DNA of 64,000 bases from Apricaphanius iberus. Lineage: Eukaryota > Chordata > Actinopteri > Cyprinodontiformes > Aphaniidae. The notes under the pieces were generated by a model. It was given only the letters and a program-made list of their open reading frames with translations. It was not told where the DNA came from and made no database searches. Location of the stretch: the NCBI GenBank assembly GCA_028564705.1, contig JAPXFQ010001349.1, forward strand, positions 240,001 through 304,000. The letters run 5' to 3'. Shown piece by piece: positions 37,030-47,400 of the stretch. Every line of letters begins with the position of its first letter. Position 1 is the stretch's first letter. Position numbers and translations under genes: made by a program.

Positions 37030-37957
37030 ATTAATCACCCTTTGAAAACCTCTAACTGACAGATCTGCTGATGAGGTCGTCATCAGCAGAGTACTCAGAC
37101 AACTCTGCAGCTGTCAGGTGTATCTTGATTGCAGATTTCAATAGACAAGTTTAGGTCAAATACTATTTCCATCTTAGGAGAAGGAGTGGAGATAGTTGAG
37201 GAGTTTAAATACCTCAGTGTTCATCTGGACAACAGACGAGACTAGAGAGGGAACAGTAATGATGCATTCACACCGCCCAAAACGTCAGGGTCAAGAGCGG
37301 TGAGAATACACGTAAAGTTTGTGGTTGAGGCTGTCATAGTCTCCGACGGTGCTTTGTGTGCGTTGACCGCGCCACTTTTTGAAACTTTCCTGCATTTCAA
37401 GTGGCAAAAGCCAGCAACGCAGAAGTTCAGCTAAACTTTTAATGCTCTAGACGCAGCGCATCAACCAATCAGAGTTTGTCAGCGTAGTGACTTGGCTCGA
37501 CGTCAACGTTGCCTGGCGAACATCTACCAGAGAAAGGCCCATCTATGCGCTTTAACAAGCTGTAGCCTAAAAATGTACAGGATAAAACTAGTCAGTTTGT
37601 GAGCATTTTTTGATGTTCACAAAATGTGCAGTGTGAACGCACCATACAGAAGGGACAGAGCAAACTGTACTTTTTTAGGAAGCTTAGGTACTTCAGTGTT
37701 TTCAGCAAGGTTAAGAAGATTTCTCTAAATCTGTTTTGGAATCAGAGGCTAAAGAAGCTGTGGAAGTTCTGCAGATGATTCTCCATAAAACTATGAACAT
37801 TATGGATAACCAGAGCATCCTGTTCACAAGACTCTGTTCAGTCAGATTCGCTTTGGATGTACAGGTGGTCCTAAAAGCCACATGGCATCACAACAGTTGT
37901 TAAGTTACAGCATTTGAATCTCCCTAAGAGACTATTAAAGTATTTTGAACTGAATTA
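37030..37957 (+). pseudogene. 3' fragment of an L2/Rex1-type LINE, interrupted by a TIR element
   Basis: Upstream of the insert, frames with ADEVVISRVLRQLCSCQV-like text (YADD region, decayed) and GVEIVEEFKYLSVHLDN are typical of the region after the RT catalytic motif in fish LINEs. After the insert, a DRANCTFLGSLGTSVFS-like stretch and NIMDNQSILFTRL match the C-terminal end. The 3' tail ATTAAAGTATTTTGAACTGAAT is that of L2-type elements. A nested element occupies about 37260-37645. Confidence 0.7.
37260..37645. mobile_element. Nested TIR MITE, TGCRTTCACAC ends
   Basis: The left end TGCATTCACACCGCC and the right end, read inward as TGCGTTCACACTGCAC, are inverted repeats. The insert splits the reading frame of the LINE fragment around it. 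It is GC-richer than its surroundings and has no ORF. The target duplication is unclear. Confidence 0.6.
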
Positions 37958-38019
37958 AGGCTGACCACACATTTAATTTTTTTTCATGTTGAAACAACTT
38001 CCTTCCATTTCACATTTGT

Positions 38020-38125
38020 GCACTACTCTGATAATCTATCACATAAAATCTTAATAACCCACACAAAAGTAAAAATGCAAAAAAAGCTCAGTAAGTATGA
38101 ATACTTTTGGAGCGCAATGCAGTTA
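38020..38125 (+). repeat. Right-end fragment of a Tc1-like element
   Basis: ATTTGTGCACTACTCTGATAATCTATCACATAAAATC followed by TATGAATACTTTTGGAGCGC (in two stretches) is the usual 3' non-coding end of a fish Tc1 family. The terminal CAAGGCACTG is mutated. No transposase remains here. Confidence 0.5.
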
Positions 38126-38252
38126 CTTGAAGTTAATGTAAAAGGATCCAGTCATCATCGAGCAGAGCAGAAGATGAAAAGAACATGAAAAGCAGTAAAG
38201 GCAGCAGATTACCGCAGTAACAGATTCCGTGTAATGAAGCGCTTGTACTTAC

Positions 38253-38309
38253 TAAAAGAGGTAGGTGTTAGCCTCATGTCTCTCATACCTTGCTGAGGTG
38301 CACATGGAC
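38253..38309 (-). CDS. rapgef6: rapgef6-like internal coding exon (b), start of first CNB-like domain
   Basis: Internal exon of 57 bp. A pyrimidine-rich TGTCTCTCTCAG acceptor precedes it and a consensus GTAAGT donor follows. Its first base completes the Arg codon left open by exon (a). It then encodes SMCTSARYERHEANTYLF and ends with two bases of a Tyr codon completed by exon (c). RYERHEAN is a hallmark of the first cNMP-binding-like domain of PDZ-GEFs (RAPGEF2 has the same string; human RAPGEF6 has RYERYSGN). The LF that follows resembles RAPGEF6 rather than RAPGEF2. An in-frame TAG appears immediately if the donor is read through, so splicing is required. The intron to exon (a) is about 2.75 kb and carries a THAP-remnant transposon and a copy of the 323-bp inverted repeat. 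Confidence 0.85.
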
Positions 38310-38698
38310 CTGAGAGAGACAGGCAAAGACATTAGGTTTTTCTCCCTGAAAGTATACGTCTCGCTCATGAAAACCATCACAGATCCATCATTTTGTTCCC
38401 AGGAGGCGCCAGGCCAAGAGCACACCTCAACTGCGTGGCAGGTTGGAGTAGTAAGATGAATGGCTTTTACCCTCTGTGTGTGCAGCACTGCTGTCTAAAT
38501 TGCAACACATTTTGATGTATTTTTTATGTACCTTTGTCCAATAAATCCTACATAAAATATACAGATTTTTTTAAGGAAATAATATAGTTGTCATGATACA
38601 TAACTGTCATGGTAAGACAAAAAGGTCCAAGCAATTCATGCAGGACATATTTATTAGTCGCAGATTTTTTAACCATGTTTTTTTGTGTGTGTTTTTTA

Positions 38699-39443
38699 TA
38701 GGGGTGTAAAAATTAATGCATTAATGCAGGTTGATTCAGTTGAAATTAATCTGAATTAACACAATTGTTATAAACACATCAATGCATGCACAATTTTTTT
38801 TATTCCACAATTCAACCCGTGTTGCATTCAGTGTTCGTCACGTAAACGGCATGGCGGACAAGAACTGCATCCTTGTTTCCCTGTGAACGTCTCTGAGTTG
38901 CAGACCCCATAGAGGGATTGTCGCCCTACATCATTCTCTGCTCTATTGTGAGTATCGTCAGCAGAAAGAGACATGACCAGGTTTTGTTGCGCGTTTGGTA
39001 TCGCTTAATAAGCAAGTTCAATAGAATTCAATAAAATTCCATCAACTTTCATCCCTCTCAAGAACAAACAAAAGATGTCTTTGGTTGCGAGCTATCAGAA
39101 GAAGTGTTTGAAATGAGCAGATGATTAAAAAAGCAACAATCTGCAGCGATCACTTCATATTAGCGAAGCTTCATTGGCCCACAAACAAGCTAACATTGCT
39201 AATATGCAGTTGCAAGATAACCACAAACAATAACACCATTTGCGCACTCGCTGTGTTATTAAACAAATAATCTCTCTGTGGTTTACAAAACGGAGCAACT
39301 GCATCCAGGTTTTTCTTTTATTGACACCAAAAAAATTTTCTTTTCAGTCCTATTTAAAAATTTTGATTAATCGTGATTAATAAGTAATTCACAACTCCCC
39401 TTTGAGCAATCGTATTAAAATTCTTAATGATTTGACAGCTCTA
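38699..39443. mobile_element. DNA transposon with THAP-domain remnant, TAGRGSTGT ends
   Basis: Left end TAGGGGTGTAAAAATTAATG and right end, read inward, TAGAGCTGTCAAATCATTAAG form imperfect inverted repeats rich in ATTAATC, as in fish hAT-like families. The flanks are GTTTTTTA and TTTTTTTT, compatible with an 8-bp duplication but low complexity. At 39139-39156 the frame ICSDHF recalls the C-terminal CxxH part of a THAP finger. About 200 bp here (39070-39240) are related to 7400-7560 in the element at 7028-8289. Confidence 0.6.
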
Positions 39444-39451
39444 TTTTTTTT

Positions 39452-40459
39452 CCCTTTTGTATCAGGGTTTAATAGCGTCAAGTAAGGAAACACATAAATG
39501 CAACATATGGCTGTTTATGATTATTTTTTATTTTTTTTAACACACCATTCCCGGCAGACCTAATCCAGCTCCGTCACCAAGCCCTCCCTCCTATCAATAG
39601 CAAATGACTTTAACAGAAAAAGATGTCACGGCAAGGAGCGGCAGAGGAGATTTTCTTGAAAATCTGTTTCAGTAGTTCCCGTTATAAACTGATCATATGC
39701 GCACATCAACAGTAGACATAACAATGATAAATAAAATTAAATATGGGAAATACTATTACCGGTTAAATCCCCTGTAAGGAGAGATGAATCAGCTTTATTA
39801 ATCTGGTTTTTACACCCAACCAAACCATAGGTTTGAACCATGAGAATAATAAATTGTCATAAAAAGTTTAAAAGATAAAAAAAAAGCATCAAGCCTTCAA
39901 TTTCAATTACTAATATTATCAATATATAACATAGGCTAATGGTTGATAAGATTACTTTTCTTGGTATTTACTGATGTCACTTGAAACTATTAACCTGATT
40001 TGCATTCTTACAAATCTTCAGCTATTGTTATAAAATAATGTATCTGAGTAAAGGGCTTAATATAAACCTTAATTAAGATGAGTTCATTGAAAAATAACAT
40101 AAGATGACCAGGGCTGTTCTTTACATACATTTTCTACGTTTTTTAAATTGTTATCAATAATTATCGACTTTGATCAATATAACTTTTTTTCCTTTTTATG
40201 TTATCCAACCATATGTCATATGTTTTAAAACAGTTTGAGACTTGATCAAACATTTTGTTAGACTTAGTTTGGGACTAGTTAGCTCAAAACTTAATGAACA
40301 TTATTACCATGTTTTTCATTTTAAGAAGAATTTATCAGCTTGTAAATTATTTTTTTGTTCCAAATGGTCCCCTATCTTATAATCTCTTAACCAAAATAAG
40401 TGGTTTGCCTTTCTGTTCTGTTTAAGTATCCTTAACAGTATACAGTAATTGTGGTTGCT
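39452..40459. other. Intron sequence, no gene seen
   Basis: AT-rich sequence between the THAP-remnant element and copy A of the inverted repeat; nothing recognised. Confidence 0.6.
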
Positions 40460-40782
40460 CCATATCATATACTGAACTGTAAGTTAGCTGCTAAAATCTT
40501 CATACACCAACTCAAGCGTCTCAAAAGTTGAATCCTGAATTGCTTGTGGCCTGCAGCTGGAATAGTCTCTGCTTAAACACACTTAAAACAAAGTTAGGTA
40601 ACTTGACCGCAGGCTATAAAAGGAATTCAGCCATTTGAGTCAGGTGTATCGTGTTTAATGGGGCAAGACAAAAATACTTGCATTTACCTTCTTTGTTCCA
40701 GTGGATCAACTAAATCTGGTAATAAAAAAGGATGTGTCATGTATAAAACAGGTTTGAGTGCTTAGAATACTGTGACAGTTGT
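40460..40782 (+). repeat. 323-bp repeat, copy A of a near-identical inverted pair
   Basis: Matches the reverse complement of 41811-42133 over its full length with about three substitutions by eye (for example TATCGTG versus TATCTTG). It contains a CTATAAAAGG box and no ORF. No target duplication is obvious around this copy, so it may be the source locus. It lies between rapgef6-like exons (b) and (a). Confidence 0.9.
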
Positions 40783-41061
40783 GCTAGAGTTAAATTCAGT
40801 TTAAAAAAAGACAATGCATAGTATCGCATAGTACAGAGGTCTGGTAATAAGCTGTTCATTTGATTCAGGTGTGTTGAAGAAGGGATGCAACTAGAAGATA
40901 CAGGAAGGTAGAGCTTAAAGAGTACACATCCCTAAAAATGGAATTTATTCTAAATGTTTTAGTTTTGAGACCTAACTTGAGGCTCTTCAACAGCTTCTTG
41001 AATATGATGGATTGCAAAACAATTCATGCAATTAATCTGAGCACAATAAAAAAAGAAGTAC

Positions 41062-41132
41062 CTTAACTGATGTTCCCGAAGTTGTGAGAGGACATCCATC
41101 TGGTAGAGGTGGGAATAGATGATGTGTAGGTC
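41062..41132 (-). CDS. rapgef6: rapgef6-like internal coding exon (a), N-terminal region
   Basis: Internal exon of 71 bp on the minus strand, bounded by a CGGCAG acceptor at its high end and a GTACTT donor at its low end. It starts in phase 0 (GAC) and ends two bases into an Arg codon. The frame reads DLHIIYSHLYQMDVLSQLRE then HQLR. This matches the stretch of vertebrate RAPGEF2/RAPGEF6 (PDZ-GEF) just before the first cyclic-nucleotide-binding-like domain, where the family has a conserved IYSxLxxME/D...LREHQLR pattern. PDZ-GEFs activate Rap1 and Rap2 at membranes and cell junctions. The phase-0 start implies an upstream coding exon ending in something like RTPE, which I could not find up to 64000. 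The next exon (38253-38309) supplies the last base of the Arg codon. Splice sites are seen; the gene identity rests on family knowledge. Confidence 0.8.
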
Positions 41133-41186
41133 CTGCCGAACATAAATACAAGAGAATACACTTTTGAGGAAAAATTATCTTTAGAG

Positions 41187-42975
41187 GAAGCAAGGCAAGG
41201 AAAGGCAGTTTTATTTGTATAGCACACTTTCAACACAATGCAATTCAAGATGCTTTACATGATTCGGTGGCAAAGAAATCAAATGTATGATCAAAGTATG
41301 AAAATTAAAAACAGAGAATCAATAAAAGAAAAAAAAACTGTGTTTTATAAAAAACTATTTAGGAAAAGCATAAAAAGAAAATGTAAGTAAAAAATATTAA
41401 AATTAAAAACAGAAGAAACACGAGAATAGATTAAATAAAACATTTTAAATTTGTTTAAAAGTAACAATTTTGGAAAAGCATAAAAAGAAAATTCATGTCA
41501 AAAATCTATATTAAAATATTACTCAAAAGCATATCTAAGCAGTAGTTTTATTCGTTGATTTGGAAGAACCTAACGATTCAGCAGGTTTGCAGTCATAGGA
41601 AGGTTATTCCAGATTTCTGGGGCATCGAAACTGAAAGCTGCTTCTCCATGTTTGGTTCTAATTCTAGGAATGTTTAGTAAGCTAGAGTTGGAGGATCTGA
41701 GCAGTCTGCTGGGTTGCTATAGTGACAACAGGTCTTCAACATACTTGGGTGCTAAACCGTTGAGTGATTTATAAACTAGTAGGAGTATTTTAAAGTATAT
41801 ACTTTAAACAACAACTGTCACAGTATTCTAAGCACTCAAACCTGTTTTATACATGACACATCCTGTTTTATTACCAGATTTAGTTGATCCACTGGAACAA
41901 AGAAGGTAAATGCAAGTATTTTTTTCTTGCCCCATTAAACAAGATACACCTGACTCAAATGGCTGAATTCCTTTTATAGCCTGCGGTCAAGTTACCTAAC
42001 TTTGTTTTAAGTGTGTTTAAGCAGAGACTATTCCAGCTGCAGGCCACAAGCAATTCAGGATTCAACTTTTGAGACGCTTGAGTTGGTGTATGAAGATTTT
42101 AGCAGCTAACTTACAGTTCAGTATATGATATGGTAAAGTATATACTTTAAAATACAGGGAGCCAGTGGAAGGACCTAAAAACTGGGGTGATGTGTTCTAC
42201 TTTCCAGGTTATATTGAGGATGCAAGTAGCTGCGTTGTGGATCAGCTGCAGCTGTCTGATTGACTTTTTAGGTAGGCCTGTGAGGACGCTGTTGCAGTAA
42301 TCAATCTGACTAAAGATGAACGCATAAATCAGTTTTTAAGGTCCTTCTGTGAAATTAGTCATTAAATCCTAGAAATGTTCTTCAGGTGATAGAAGAAGTG
42401 ACCCTGGAGGTCTGAGTCTATTATTACACCTAGATTACGCGGCGCCCAATAATTAGTTTCTAGTTGTATCAACTGAAGCTGCGTGCTGACCCTCGATCAT
42501 TCCTTTTAAAAGGTCAGAAAATAACTACTATAGTTTTGTTTCAGCTGGAGAAAGTTATGGGACTTTCACAACTATTGATTTGCTTGATTCATTTATTTAG
42601 TGATTGGATTGGTATATAGTCACCTGGTGACATTGTAATGTACAGCTGAGTATCATCTGCATAGTTATGTTTTTTAATTTTAATGGATGTTATGATTTGG
42701 GTTAGTGGGATTATGTAGATATTAACTAGGAGAGGCCCCAGGATGGAGCCTTGGGGAACCCCATATGCGATTTCTGTTCATTTTGATGAACAGTTTCTAA
42801 CTGATACAAAGAAATCCCTCTTCAGGTAGGACTCAAACTAGCCAAGTACTGTACCAGAGAGTCTGACCCAGCTCTCCAGTCGTTTCAGTAGTATTGTGTG
42901 GTCAATAGTGTCAAACGCTGTACTGAGGTCCAACAGAACCAGCACTGTGGTTGTGCTAGTGTTAGTGTGGTAGGA
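41187..42975 (-). pseudogene. 5'-truncated L2-type LINE, minus strand, with 325-bp insert
   Basis: Read on the minus strand from high to low coordinates: AFDTIDHTILLKRLESW (palm motif A), YGVPQGSILGPLLVNIY (motif B), NYADDTQLYITMSPGDY (motif C, catalytic YADD kept), then the C-terminal domain in several frames. The 3' end at about 41187 is GTGCTATACAAATAAAACTG followed by CTTTCC/CTTGCC units. A stop interrupts the segment after motif A and frameshifts are frequent, so no long ORF survives. The 325-bp insert at 41809-42133 splits the C-terminal region. It lies only about 55 bp upstream of rapgef6-like exon (a). Confidence 0.85.
41791..42151 (-). mobile_element. 325-bp insertion (copy B of inverted repeat) with 18-bp direct duplications
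   Basis: The insert 41809-42133 is bracketed by two identical copies of TAAAGTATATACTTTAAA (41791-41808 and 42134-42151). Removing the insert and one copy restores the expected spacing of the LINE sequence around it, so the 18-bp repeat is a real duplication of the target. The duplicated site is itself palindromic. Bases 41811-42133 are the inverted copy of 40460-40782. There is no poly(A) tail and no terminal inverted repeat. Confidence 0.85.
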
Positions 42976-43929
42976 AAGAATCAAGTGATCCCACATTTCT
43001 AACTAAGCAAAAACCAAATAACTCATGAGTGAAAATGTACATAGAATATATGATTTTTTTTCTTCTTTAAATACCATTCTACTTGACTTCTGTTAGTTAT
43101 TTAACAATCTAAGGGTTTTCAAATACTGTCTCATTTTAGAGAGAGGGGAACGTCTCTGCACTGTATAAATCACATCAAGTGCTTCAAGCTGACAGTAGCC
43201 ACTTGGCCTGTGTCAAACACCGACTATCAAGTTGACACCCTCAAAGCAGACAGACGGCCAAACCACGTACGTGCCCACATGACAGCGGGGACACACTCCA
43301 AACAGCGATATACCCACTTGTGGACTTAAAATAGAACTCTATCAGGGCCAGCTGTCAAAACATTTAGAGGACAACAGAGGGTGGATGGGAACAGAACAGC
43401 TTTATAGGAATATGTGAGATCAAAAAACATCTGACTGTGGCTGCAAGACATCCACTTTAAACAGGTGGATTGCAGAGAAAATGGAAAAAAAAAGATAATT
43501 GGAAAATAGGCTGGATTATCATTTTTTTTAATTTTCGGTCATATGACGAGTGAGATTCTGTGCATAAACTTGAATTATATAGCTAGAAACTGGCAGAAAA
43601 TCCTGAAATAGCAAAGATTAATTAGCAGAATACTAGTTACTGAATTAATTCTTGAGAGATCAGATAAAAACTGCATGTTGTCTTCTACAATGTACCCCCA
43701 CCTATGTTCCGTTCAAAGATACATCCATCCTTGGATTTGTTTTGCGGAACATGACTCCAAATTTTTTGTATAGACTTTTTTTAAGAGTAGCTCTAAACCA
43801 CTCAAAAGAAAATGCACCTTTGGGAGCATTGGCAAAACAGCCAGTGTAGGAGTGCCCTTCATTTTTCCTGTCCCTGATTGACTGTACCCCAAATAGTGGA
43901 GATAAGATTGCAGAAGAAAGCTTCTATGT

Positions 43930-44410
43930 AGGGACGAGTCTGAGCCATTTGATTTTAAGTATCTGCTGATACGGAGTTCCGATATGGTACTTCTATAGGT
44001 AATATATTAAAAAACAGGAAGAGCCAAGAAACAGATCCAGGATGTACCTTTTTTTATTCACGTTATTTTAACATTTAACAATTCTGTTAATAAACAGAGC
44101 AATTATGTTAGGTAGCTTGAATAATCAAGTAATGGATAACACAAATTGTTCACTTTTGGACTTTAGTGCATCAGTAAACATAAAAAAAGTCTAATATAAA
44201 AACAAAGGGCACCTCAACTTAAATAAACGTAATAATGAAAATGTATAGACATAACAGGGTCAAGTTAAATGAATATTTTCCGTATTGACCAGTTTATTTG
44301 AACGTTGACGGAAAAATCAGAGTCAGACATTTTTTTACAGTTTAGTATTCACACTAACTACTTGTTGCGAATGCGCTACAATGTATGCCAAACAGTGGTG
44401 CCAAAAAATG
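43930..44410. mobile_element. Partial hAT copy, same family as 1330-2437, inverted
   Basis: TAGGGACGAGTCTGAGCC at 43930 corresponds to the right end of the 1330-2437 element. On the minus strand the text then runs parallel to 1930-2437, sharing for example GGTACATCCTGGATC-, TTGTTAAATGTTAAAA- and AATAAACTGGTCA-like stretches. The other end is not recognised. Confidence 0.7.
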
Positions 44411-47400
44411 TACCTGCTACTTCTTTCATCCCTTCACATTTTATGCTGCCTGTTACAAATATGTATTACAACTTGATGATATAATGAAGAGCTCACTTTA
44501 AAAAGTCTTTAATTTCCTCTATAATTTCATCAGATTACAGATTTTTGCAGCTTTTTTAGTTTTTCTTTTTTAAGGTTCTGGGGAAAAGATACCACCTAAA
44601 TGTATATAAGAGTCCAATCATGAAGGAAAAAGAGTTTTACCCAAGAGGCAGCACAAAGTTCAACAACCTTCCTTTTACCGATCCCAAGCCCAGACAGCTG
44701 GTGAGCAGGCGGCATACAAAAGTCAAGTTCAGAGCAGTGAGAGGGCAAAAGCATATCAACTTTTAAAAATCATCGGTAACTGGGTTAGTGAGCACAACAA
44801 TCTGCTGCAGTAAGCAGTCCTGTTGAGCTGCAGAGTGTACACGCTACGACACAAAGCCCTGAGTCAGTGGGAGGTGTGGGCAGAAAAAGGATGAGGGCCA
44901 CAATGAGACAAACCCCAGCTAGTCCTGGCTTGTTACGGAGTCCCTGATGCATCTTAAGTATTTACCTTTACCAGCAGTTCTTTGCACTGAATGTTTCCTG
45001 CAGCCAGGTTTGTGAGAACACAGAAAAATGCTACCCACAGGCAAGAGGATTATCCTCCAACTCTGAACAGAATGCGCATTACAACCTCTATTAGATGATT
45101 ACAACCGGAGACACGAGGGACACCAACTGTCCCCATTTCAGGCATTGATCTGGCTAAAGCAGGTCATCATTGGGCTGCAGGATGTCAGAGGATGGGATAT
45201 CTGTTCCTCTGTGGTTGACCCGGGATGGGAGAGTAACATGATAACAGCTAGGCAGTGTTGTCCTCTCTGAGGCATCAATATATACAGACGTACAGTGACT
45301 GGATTTGACCTCAGAGAGTGGTGGGTATGATTTCACTTTCACACACACACACACACAAAAAAAACATGGTTGCCTTTAATTATAAGAATCTTCAGGATGG
45401 CAAATAAGCATATTTAAATTAGAATGTATTCGTTTTCTACTCATGTTAAGCCTTGCCATAAATTTGGTGTAACATCTAACTGCTCATCTAACACAGTGAG
45501 TGTAGCTATCAAAACATGGCCCCCCGTTTAATCAGCTTGTAGACCACGTGCCTTGTGTCATGCTGGTGTTGTCCGTAGCCTCCCTGAGGGGAGCAAAGAT
45601 GCATTCCTCACCGACTCCTGACCTCCAGCCTGTCCTCCCCAGAGACTAATGAGGTGGCCTTACGACCTCGACTGTGATTAGGATGACAAAACCTAGGGAG
45701 AGATGCGCAGTAACTCATCACAAGCTGAGGCTGAGCTTTTCGGTTTTCTTCATTTTTTCCGCAAAGATGTGAATGCTTTGGGTTCCTTTGGTGCGGGATA
45801 ACAAATCCAGTGAACACATCACGAAACCCGAACTAGCATGTCCATTGCTGTCATTTTGAGTCAAATTAGGAGATGATTGGACGATAGGTGAATATTGGCA
45901 ACACATCAGACAGGTCAGAATTAAGTTGGTAAACAGAGGGAGGTTAAAATATGCCCAGCATTTACTATCACTCAAAGTGCTGTTCAATTCATTCACTTCA
46001 AACTGAAAGAGTATAGCTCAGCTGCAAACTCTACCAGGACTCAACCGTCCACCTAAACCGGCAAGCAGGGGGAGAGGGGAGTATTAAGGGAAATGACCAG
46101 AAGTCCTGTAATAACTCTGGAGGAGCTGCAGAGATCCACAGCTCAGGTGGGAGAATCTGATGACAGGACAGCTACTAGCCATACGCTGCACAAACATCTG
46201 GTCTTTACAAGAATAGAGCAATAGCTAAAAGAATCTAACAAGTTCAGCTTTCAGTTTGCCACAAAAAACCGCAAGATACTCAGCAAACACGTGAACTAGG
46301 TGCTCAAACTGGAACTCCGTCTTATAAATAGTGGTGGCAGCATAGCGCTGTTGGGATGATTTTCTTCAGCAGGAACAGAGGAGCTGGTCAAAACTGATGG
46401 TAAGACAGATGGACCTAAATGCGGGGCAATCTGTTGATGTCTTCAAAACTGATAGTGCAACTTCTTTGGAATTTTTTTCTTTGATTTGTACTGTGTCCAC
46501 CGGGTAACCGGGTAATAAATCAGTATTGTCCCCCTACATACAACCATACTGTAATTTAAACTTTTTTTTTTTTTTGATTACAGGGGCCCGACTTTATTTT
46601 TATGGCAAGTTACAATAAACAGGCTGCCCCAAGGTACAGTAAAGACAAAGTAATCTCATAAGAGTAGTAGAAAAAATACAAAAACAGACTTAGAATATCT
46701 AAATGGATAATATAAACCAGGTACAATAACAATTTGGGTAAAAGAAAAAGGATGTCTTAATTAAAAACTAAGATGTCAGGCTCTGTATGATTGAAAGGAG
46801 TTGGCGAGGCAGAAAAATGATCATTAAGTGCTGCTTTAGTTTGTTAGTCTGAGTAAGTTGCAGATATAGTACTGCTGCCACCTACTGGCAGACGTCGCTA
46901 ACTTGACCAACAGATGTATATGTGCAGCAATGACATTCAGATCGAGCTTGAGTCTTTATTTTGTCATGCAGCTTTAGCCCTCTGAAAGTCACAGCATCCC
47001 TCTAAGTCCAACAGGATATTGCTGGAGTATGTGTTGCTCATGCCTAAAGAGGCACTGATAGGACACAGCTGAGAATGCTCAGAAACAAAGCTACTTTATT
47101 TCAAAGCTTTTGTACAATATGCTGCTTGTTTTACCATTTCCTATTAAGAACCAGAACACTCAGACAGTCATTAAATAGGATGAAACAGAATAAAATAAAA
47201 CATTTATGTTAAAGAAATTCTGTTGTCGTCTTAGGAAAACAAATGTTCACTTTTCAGGAATGAAACAAGTCATGTTCCCAGCTCCATGGAACATACAATT
47301 AGCCAGTGGGCCACACCCACATTCACCAGAATGTACAGCATGCCCGTCATGTCAGTCAACAACAGAGAGGACACTGTCGACATGCTCTACAACAGGGCCT

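Noticed and set aside
44966..45020. Minus-strand coding-like text LTNLAAGNIQCKELLVK before a GTAAAT donor, in phase with rapgef6-like exon (a)
   Set aside because: RAPGEF proteins have a different sequence (RTPE/Q before DL) at this junction, and no other family fits. Kept only as a note.
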